From Bradyrhizobium sp. ISRA464 (lineage in GTDB: Bacteria > Pseudomonadota > Alphaproteobacteria > Rhizobiales > Xanthobacteraceae), in assembly GCF_029910095.1 (NCBI RefSeq), contig NZ_CP094526.1:6076001-6140000 (forward strand): 64,000 nt of DNA, given 5' to 3'. Positions 59,233 through 64,000 of the stretch are shown one piece after another. The position numbers were made by a program, and so were the translations under genes. The notes beneath the pieces were generated by a model, which saw nothing but the letters and a program-made list of their open reading frames with translations, searched no databases and was not told the origin of the DNA. Positions within the stretch are counted from its first letter, which is position 1, and each line of letters starts with the position of its first letter.

Positions 59233-61443
59233 ATGATTTTGATACCGTTCCGTTGCTCAACGATAGCAATACCGGCATTTGCAGCCACCCTGTTTCTAAG
59301 CGCCAGCTTGATGTTTCTCGTCGAGCCAATGGTAGCGAAGATGGTGTTGCCAAAACTGGGCGGGGCCGCAGCAGTCTGGAGCACATGCCTCGTTTTCTTC
59401 CAAGCCATGCTGCTACTTGGCTACGCCTACGCTCATTTCTTAACGAGACTATCATCGCGAGCAGCCCAGGTTATTCTTCACGTTTGCATCCTGTTGCCGA
59501 TAGCGGCCACTGTGCTTCCATTAGCGCTTGGCGCCGACGGCCCCTCAGCAGAGCAATCCCCCATCTGGTGGCTTTTGCTGCGCCTCACCCTGGCGTGCGG
59601 GATCCCCGTGTTTTTTATTTCGGCGACCGCCCCGCTTCTGCAGCATTGGTTTGCGGATGGCGATCATAAGGGAGCGCACGATCCATACTTCCTTTATGCC
59701 GTGAGCAACGCCGGCAGTCTTCTAGCGCTGCTTGCATATCCACTGATCGTTGAGCCGTTGCTGCCACTTGACCTGCAGGCGACACTTTGGTCCGCCGGAT
59801 TTGCAGCGCTAACTCTAGGTGTCGCCTTGTGCGCGGCAATCATGTTGTCACACAAACGGCTGGACGCGCCGAAGCGAGTCATTGAAGAAAGGACAGCCGT
59901 CGGCGCGCGAGACCGCTTAGCGTGGACGGTGCTCGCGTTTATTCCCTCGTCTCTACTGCTCGGAGTCACCCAACATATCGCCGCGGACATTGTGTCCGCG
60001 CCGTTGCTATGGGTGTTTCCACTGATGCTGTATCTTCTGACATTCATTTTTGCCTTTGCGCGACGGCCGCCCTTGCCTCATGCAATCATGCTACGCGCGC
60101 TTCCGATAATGCTAATTTTAGTTGTGATGACCAGTGGTGCTAGCGGCAATTTGCTTCCCCTTCCAATGGCCTTAGCTTTCCACCTCGGCTGCTTCTTCGT
60201 CGTCGGTATGGTCTGCCATGGGGAGCTAGCAAAACGGCGGCCACCCACCACGCAACTGACCGGATTCTATTTCTTTCTCTCGTTGGGCGGTGTTTTGGGC
60301 GGCGTCTTTAATGCGCTGATCGCACCGTTCATCTTCAACGGCATATGGGAATATCCGCTAGCATTGATCGCAGCGTGGCTGATCAGGCCCCGGATGCCTG
60401 CCGACAAACAGCGCAACCTGCCGATGGATATTGTGCTGCCCTTGCTGCTGTCGGCGGGTTTGCTGATTGGTCGAAGCATCCTCGTTGGAGCCATCAGTTC
60501 GGGACCGCTATCGATGGTGCTCCTTTACGGGCTGTATCTTGTGCCCGCGTTGGCGCTAGTAAATTTCTCCCGAAGGCGATGGCGCTTCGGTCTTGCCATT
60601 GCACTCATTCTGCTTTTTCAATTGATGCCTCATAATACAGGAAAGCAGATCATCGCCGAGCGAAGCTTCTTCGGCGTTCATCGGATCGAGCTGATTTCCG
60701 ATGCGGAGACGCCGACCCTCGTCCTCATGAACGGCACGACACTGCACGGGGCTAAGAGTTTGCGGTCGGATGAAGCCACGCTGCCGATGACGTACTATAG
60801 CAAGGAAGGTCCCTTCGGCCGCTTCTTCAACGCATCAGCCCCGGACAAAGTGCGACATGTCGCAGTTATCGGATTGGGCACAGGCGCCCTCGCTTGTTAC
60901 GCGAAAGATCGGCAGGACTGGACCTTCTATGAAATCGATCCGGTCGTTGAGCGGCTGGCGCGAGACCGTTTCCAATTTTTAGAAAAGTGCGCCCCTGCTG
61001 CGCGCGTCGTGTTGGGCGATGCTCGGATGACCATCGGACATGCGCGGGACGGCGCCTACGATGTGCTGATCGTCGACGCATTCAGTTCGGATAGCATCCC
61101 GATGCATTTACTGACTCGGGAAGCTCTCGCGCTTTATATGCGAAAGCTAGCGCCGGGCGGACGGCTCTTGTTCCACATCAGCAGTCGAAGACTAAACCTG
61201 GCTCCCGTGGTCGGAGCCTTGGCAGCAGACGCGGGCTTCCCAGCACGAATATTGTCTGACAGCCCGCCTCCTGGCACGTCGCCCTTGCGACGCTCGGCGG
61301 CGCTGGTAGTCATAATCGCTGCTCAAACCAGCGACCTTGACGCCTTATCAAGCAAGGATGGCTGGAAAGCGCTTCCGCCGGCACAACCTAAGTATCTCTG
61401 GACCGATCAGCGCGCCGACATTTTACGGGTGATCAGTTTCTGA
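59233..61443 (+). CDS. Spermidine-synthase-like methyltransferase fused to a membrane domain
   Basis: A 736-residue protein. Residues 1-470 form about 12 membrane helices (for example FAATLFLSASLMFLVEPMVA). The C-terminal domain has the SAM-type fold of spermidine synthase: HVAVIGLGTGALACYAK, TFYEIDPVVERLARDRF, and the acidic VDAFSSDSIPMHLLTREAL loop. Fused membrane/spermidine-synthase proteins of this type are widespread and unassigned. Codon use appears less GC-biased than in the chromosomal genes, in keeping with cargo on a mobile element. Confidence 0.8.
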   Translation: MILIPFRCSTIAIPAFAATLFLSASLMFLVEPMVAKMVLPKLGGAAAVWSTCLVFFQAMLLLGYAYAHFLTRLSSRAAQVILHVCILLPIAATVLPLALGADGPSAEQSPIWWLLLRLTLACGIPVFFISATAPLLQHWFADGDHKGAHDPYFLYAVSNAGSLLALLAYPLIVEPLLPLDLQATLWSAGFAALTLGVALCAAIMLSHKRLDAPKRVIEERTAVGARDRLAWTVLAFIPSSLLLGVTQHIAADIVSAPLLWVFPLMLYLLTFIFAFARRPPLPHAIMLRALPIMLILVVMTSGASGNLLPLPMALAFHLGCFFVVGMVCHGELAKRRPPTTQLTGFYFFLSLGGVLGGVFNALIAPFIFNGIWEYPLALIAAWLIRPRMPADKQRNLPMDIVLPLLLSAGLLIGRSILVGAISSGPLSMVLLYGLYLVPALALVNFSRRRWRFGLAIALILLFQLMPHNTGKQIIAERSFFGVHRIELISDAETPTLVLMNGTTLHGAKSLRSDEATLPMTYYSKEGPFGRFFNASAPDKVRHVAVIGLGTGALACYAKDRQDWTFYEIDPVVERLARDRFQFLEKCAPAARVVLGDARMTIGHARDGAYDVLIVDAFSSDSIPMHLLTREALALYMRKLAPGGRLLFHISSRRLNLAPVVGALAADAGFPARILSDSPPPGTSPLRRSAALVVIIAAQTSDLDALSSKDGWKALPPAQPKYLWTDQRADILRVISF

Positions 61444-61491
61444 TTGTGCTCGATGGGTCAATCGCATGCCACGCTCTCCTCGCGTCGGCAC

Positions 61492-62316
61492 CTACATCCC
61501 CCACTTGCTCTTGAGATAAGAATCCAGCAGGGCGACGGTGGCTGCGTCGTGATATCCTGTCGCGATGCCGATCTCGGCAATCGCACCGTGGAAATAGTGG
61601 CCGAAGATGCTCGCATCTCGCGAACCACCGACGACCAGGTCACCTGTAGCCGCAAAGGTACCGGCGGACGTCACCGTGGCAGATGCAACACCATCCACAT
61701 AGATTGTCATCGTACCGTCGGCTTTTACCGTTGCTATGACGCGACGGGGTGTCCCGTAGCCAACCGATGTTGACGGAGTTTGCAGGGAGTTTCGGACGAA
61801 AAGTGCGTTGCTTGTTTGGGCATCCCGCGCAAGAGCGAACGAGCCGACGTTCTGGTCATCATGAGACTGCCCGGTCGCCGTGTATGAGATCAGGCGCCCG
61901 CTCTGATCCATAAAGAAGCCGGTTTCGAAAGAGGCCGCAGCAAAAACGGTCAGCGTGCTGCCGCCCCCGAATACGAAGCTTGCCTTTCTCAGGGCCTGCT
62001 GGCCGTTCCCGCTGAACACCATCGCAGGATGACTGCCGTTAAATCCGGTCGCACTATAACTCGGAGTGCCTGAACCAGGGTCACCGAGATTGTTCCCATG
62101 TCCGCTCTGATCGGCGATGCTCAGGATCGCATTATCGGTGCCGTTAACCGCGAGTGTCATGCTGTCGAAGATGCTCGCATCCCACCATCCGATCAGCCCG
62201 GTCAGCTCTGGAATCGGCGTTAGCGGTATGGTCGGCGGCGGTGTGGTCAGCGCCTCCACGTCGCATCGAAGGATCGATTCTGCGGTGAATTCGACCATGT
62301 AGATTTCGCCGGTCAT
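61492..62316 (-). CDS. LamG-like (concanavalin fold) phage structural protein
   Basis: A 274-residue protein with a jelly-roll laminin-G-like domain (ELTGLIGWWDASIFDSMTLA, SALVFGGSTLTVFAAASFET-like strands, GTMTIYVDGVASATVTSAGT, HGAIAEIGIATGYHDAATVA). Such domains occur in phage tail fibres and head decorations. Its start overlaps the stop of the upstream ClpP-like gene (ATGA), so both are coupled. No enzymatic residues identified. Confidence 0.72.
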   Translation of the reverse strand: MTGEIYMVEFTAESILRCDVEALTTPPPTIPLTPIPELTGLIGWWDASIFDSMTLAVNGTDNAILSIADQSGHGNNLGDPGSGTPSYSATGFNGSHPAMVFSGNGQQALRKASFVFGGGSTLTVFAAASFETGFFMDQSGRLISYTATGQSHDDQNVGSFALARDAQTSNALFVRNSLQTPSTSVGYGTPRRVIATVKADGTMTIYVDGVASATVTSAGTFAATGDLVVGGSRDASIFGHYFHGAIAEIGIATGYHDAATVALLDSYLKSKWGM

Positions 62317-62966
62317 TGCGCGATCTCCTCATCCGCGATCGAGTCAGCAAATCCCCGCGAAAGCGTCTCGTCGGCGCCCCACTTACGTCCCTCACGCATC
62401 CAACTGCGCGCAACCTCTTCCGAAATGCCGAGCCGAGCTGTTAGCAGGGCCGCTACCTTGTCGTCGCTGGCCAACAGCGACTCGTTGATAACGTCCTTAT
62501 CTGCCTCGGGCATCTGTTGAATCGCGTCCCATTGCTCACGCACATAAATGCGGGCGGCGCGATGGATCAACACCGTTCCGTGAGGAACAATGCTTCGCCG
62601 GTCTGCCGCCAGCGCAATGAGCACTGCGGCACTCGAACAGCGCCCGACAATGCGCGCGCTTACTCGAAACGGATGCTGCAAAAGGGCGAGCGCGATCGGC
62701 AGAGCATCGTCTTCCCGACCGCCAGCGCAATCTATCCGGCATTCGATACTGCGATTGCCGGCGCCTCGGATGGCCTGGAGATAGGCAAGAGTATCGCGGC
62801 GGGGCATTTTTCCCGCCGCCACGTCCTCACCCGCCGGCACGGGTGAGTGAAACTCCAACACCAAAGACGGCCCGACGCCTTCCGGCCGGTCCGTCGGGTT
62901 GGGAAAGACTGGCAGAGGCATCGGCACGCTTCGCGGCGTCGCGCGGACGCAATAGATCTCGGACAT
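62313..62966 (-). CDS. ClpP/crotonase-fold protein, possible phage protease
   Basis: A 217-residue protein: IECRIDCAGGREDDALPIAL is the first strand-helix of the ClpP fold, GRCSSAAVLIALAADRRSIV the nucleophile-elbow region with Ser, and HGTVLIHRA carries the His of the triad. ClpP-like proteins act as head maturation proteases in many phages. The family length (about 200) fits. It is part of the minus-strand phage structural run. Confidence 0.7.
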   Translation of the reverse strand: MSEIYCVRATPRSVPMPLPVFPNPTDRPEGVGPSLVLEFHSPVPAGEDVAAGKMPRRDTLAYLQAIRGAGNRSIECRIDCAGGREDDALPIALALLQHPFRVSARIVGRCSSAAVLIALAADRRSIVPHGTVLIHRAARIYVREQWDAIQQMPEADKDVINESLLASDDKVAALLTARLGISEEVARSWMREGRKWGADETLSRGFADSIADEEIAQ

Positions 62967-62978
62967 TCAGAGGATCCC

Positions 62979-63713
62979 TTAATGCAGCGCGTCGATAATT
63001 ACGCTCCAACTGGCCGACGTATTTGACGTGGTGAACGACAAGCCAGAAGCCGGCGAAGAAATCGTCTCATAAAACGCCTGTATGTAGGCGAATTGCGATC
63101 CGCCACCATTTTGCTGAGGCGCTCGAACGGCCGTGGTACCGGGCGGCAATGTCACGACGATACTTCGCCACGATCCCCAAGAACCGATGATCATGCCAGG
63201 GTTATCTGTGCTTACTCCGCTGACGGTCAGACTCGTGTTGAATGATGTAGCGCCCGTATCAGCATTAGCCGACGGCAAAGACGCATTTGTGTCCCATGGC
63301 GACGATATATTCGAGCAACCATTGACGCCGAACACCTGATAAGCTGCATCGTCAATTGTGCCAGTCATCGTTATGGTGATGACCTCTGACGATAGCGCCG
63401 CGCTTGCCGGAGCCCACCATATCTCATGAGTGCTCGGGACCGGCCCGGCAGCGGTATACGTCCACGAATATCCCTTACGCTTGGCCCACGTAAGATGCGG
63501 AGACGTGACGCTGGAGATCGTCTGCGCGGCTCCTCCAGAGTGCTCGGCATAAAACATCAGAACGATAACGTCGTTCGCCTTTGTAGTCGTCAAGGTGACG
63601 GTGCCGGTGTTGGTCCCGCTAAACTGGCCGCCCGCCGTTCCGTCGATCGTCAACGTCGCGCCGCCGGCCGTAGCCGCTTCAGCGAACATCAACATCTGCA
63701 TGTTAGTCGCCAT
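62979..63713 (-). CDS. Phage structural protein, beta-rich
   Basis: A 244-residue protein rich in Gly, Thr and Ser (TIDGTAGGQFSGTNTGTVTL, VFGVNGCSNISSPWDTNASL, SLTVSGVSTDNPGMIIGSWG) with no signal peptide. The composition is that of a tail or capsid-decoration beta protein. I do not recognise the exact family. It is in the same run as the LamG-like and ClpP-like genes. Confidence 0.65.
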   Translation of the reverse strand: MATNMQMLMFAEAATAGGATLTIDGTAGGQFSGTNTGTVTLTTTKANDVIVLMFYAEHSGGAAQTISSVTSPHLTWAKRKGYSWTYTAAGPVPSTHEIWWAPASAALSSEVITITMTGTIDDAAYQVFGVNGCSNISSPWDTNASLPSANADTGATSFNTSLTVSGVSTDNPGMIIGSWGSWRSIVVTLPPGTTAVRAPQQNGGGSQFAYIQAFYETISSPASGLSFTTSNTSASWSVIIDALH

Positions 63714-63740
63714 TAGACCTGTCCCCCTGATTGTGTTTAA

Positions 63741-63980
63741 CTAGCTTTTCGGATCGACCACTTCCAAAGCCTGCTTGAAGGCTAGTCCCGTAGCATGCAC
63801 GAGGAACGGCGCGTACTGACGCATCGCTCCGTAGCCAAGGGCTGGCCCGAATATTAGCGTGAGCCCGTGCGCAATGAACTCCAACCCAGCCTCGTGCTTG
63901 TGATCGGGCGATAGCTCCGCGGCAAAACGGGCCGCGATCTCTGCGTGGTTCAAGCCCGCATTGTTATCTTGTTTGATCAT
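63741..63980 (-). CDS. Small phage protein with one hydrophobic stretch
   Basis: A 79-residue protein beginning MIKQDNNAGLNHAEIAARFA. A moderately hydrophobic part (IAHGLTLIFGPALGYGAMRQ) could be a membrane helix. Upstream of the structural genes on the minus strand. Function unknown. Confidence 0.55.
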   Translation of the reverse strand: MIKQDNNAGLNHAEIAARFAAELSPDHKHEAGLEFIAHGLTLIFGPALGYGAMRQYAPFLVHATGLAFKQALEVVDPKS

Positions 63981-64000
63981 GCGACAAGCTTCCGAGCGTT

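Noticed and set aside
1..64000. CRISPR array or CRISPR-associated genes
   Set aside because: No regularly spaced direct repeats with unique spacers and no cas-like proteins were seen.

Overview
The window reads as a chromosomal segment of a GC-rich alphaproteobacterium of the Bradyrhizobium type (order Hyphomicrobiales). Three things point there: the gene order xoxF - cytochrome c - glutathione-dependent formaldehyde dehydrogenase - gfa, which I recall from Bradyrhizobium; several dispersed palindromic repeats that look like those common in that genus; and the codon bias. No rRNA gene, intact tRNA gene or CRISPR array was seen.

Layout. (1) 1-6.6 kb: small-molecule catabolism genes (SDR, Baeyer-Villiger-type monooxygenase, DsbA-fold isomerase, GST-like protein, class II aldolase) and an mlrC-like pseudogene. 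(2) 6.7-10.2 kb: an IS630-like element with a split transposase, a dispersed repeat and a CLC chloride channel or antiporter. (3) 10.6-47.5 kb: a long island devoted to lanthanide/PQQ-dependent alcohol oxidation. It holds two quinoprotein alcohol dehydrogenases that both carry the extra aspartate of lanthanide enzymes (xoxF at 18.9-20.7 kb; an ExaA/PedH-like enzyme at 44.5-46.2 kb), their cytochromes c and MoxJ-like binding proteins, and the formaldehyde route gfa/flhA/fghA. It also holds a lut-like ABC transporter with a beta-propeller protein, a TonB-dependent receptor, a SoxYZ-like carrier, a zinc metallohydrolase, a CXXCW-type protein, a second SsuABC-like importer, an orphan pqqA and a lanmodulin homologue. 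An AraC regulator and a NarL-type two-component system lie inside the island. An IS1182-like element sits exactly on the stop codon of a DUF1232 gene. (4) 47.5-49.7 kb: flagellar debris. flgL is frameshifted and interrupted near its 3' end by a second IS630-like element, and only the 3' end of flgK remains. (5) 50-57 kb: bioB, a short-chain fatty acid transporter, a large molybdopterin oxidoreductase/ferredoxin-reductase fusion whose 4Fe-4S N-terminus is out of frame, and a GntR regulator with a palindromic operator candidate. (6) 57.1-64 kb: one end of a prophage or integrative element. It starts at a 47-bp tRNA-Lys(CTT) 3' fragment (an att site) and carries a small RHH regulator, a frameshifted excisionase-like gene, a spermidine-synthase-like cargo gene and structural or ClpP-like phage genes.

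How the genes work together (inference). Lanthanide crosses the outer membrane through the TonB receptor and is handled by lanmodulin and the lut-like ABC system. It loads XoxF and the second dehydrogenase, which oxidise methanol and other alcohols in the periplasm and pass electrons to the cytochromes c. Formaldehyde entering the cytoplasm is captured by glutathione (Gfa), oxidised (FlhA) and hydrolysed (FghA) to formate. PQQ would have to be completed by pqqBCDE genes elsewhere, because only pqqA is present here.
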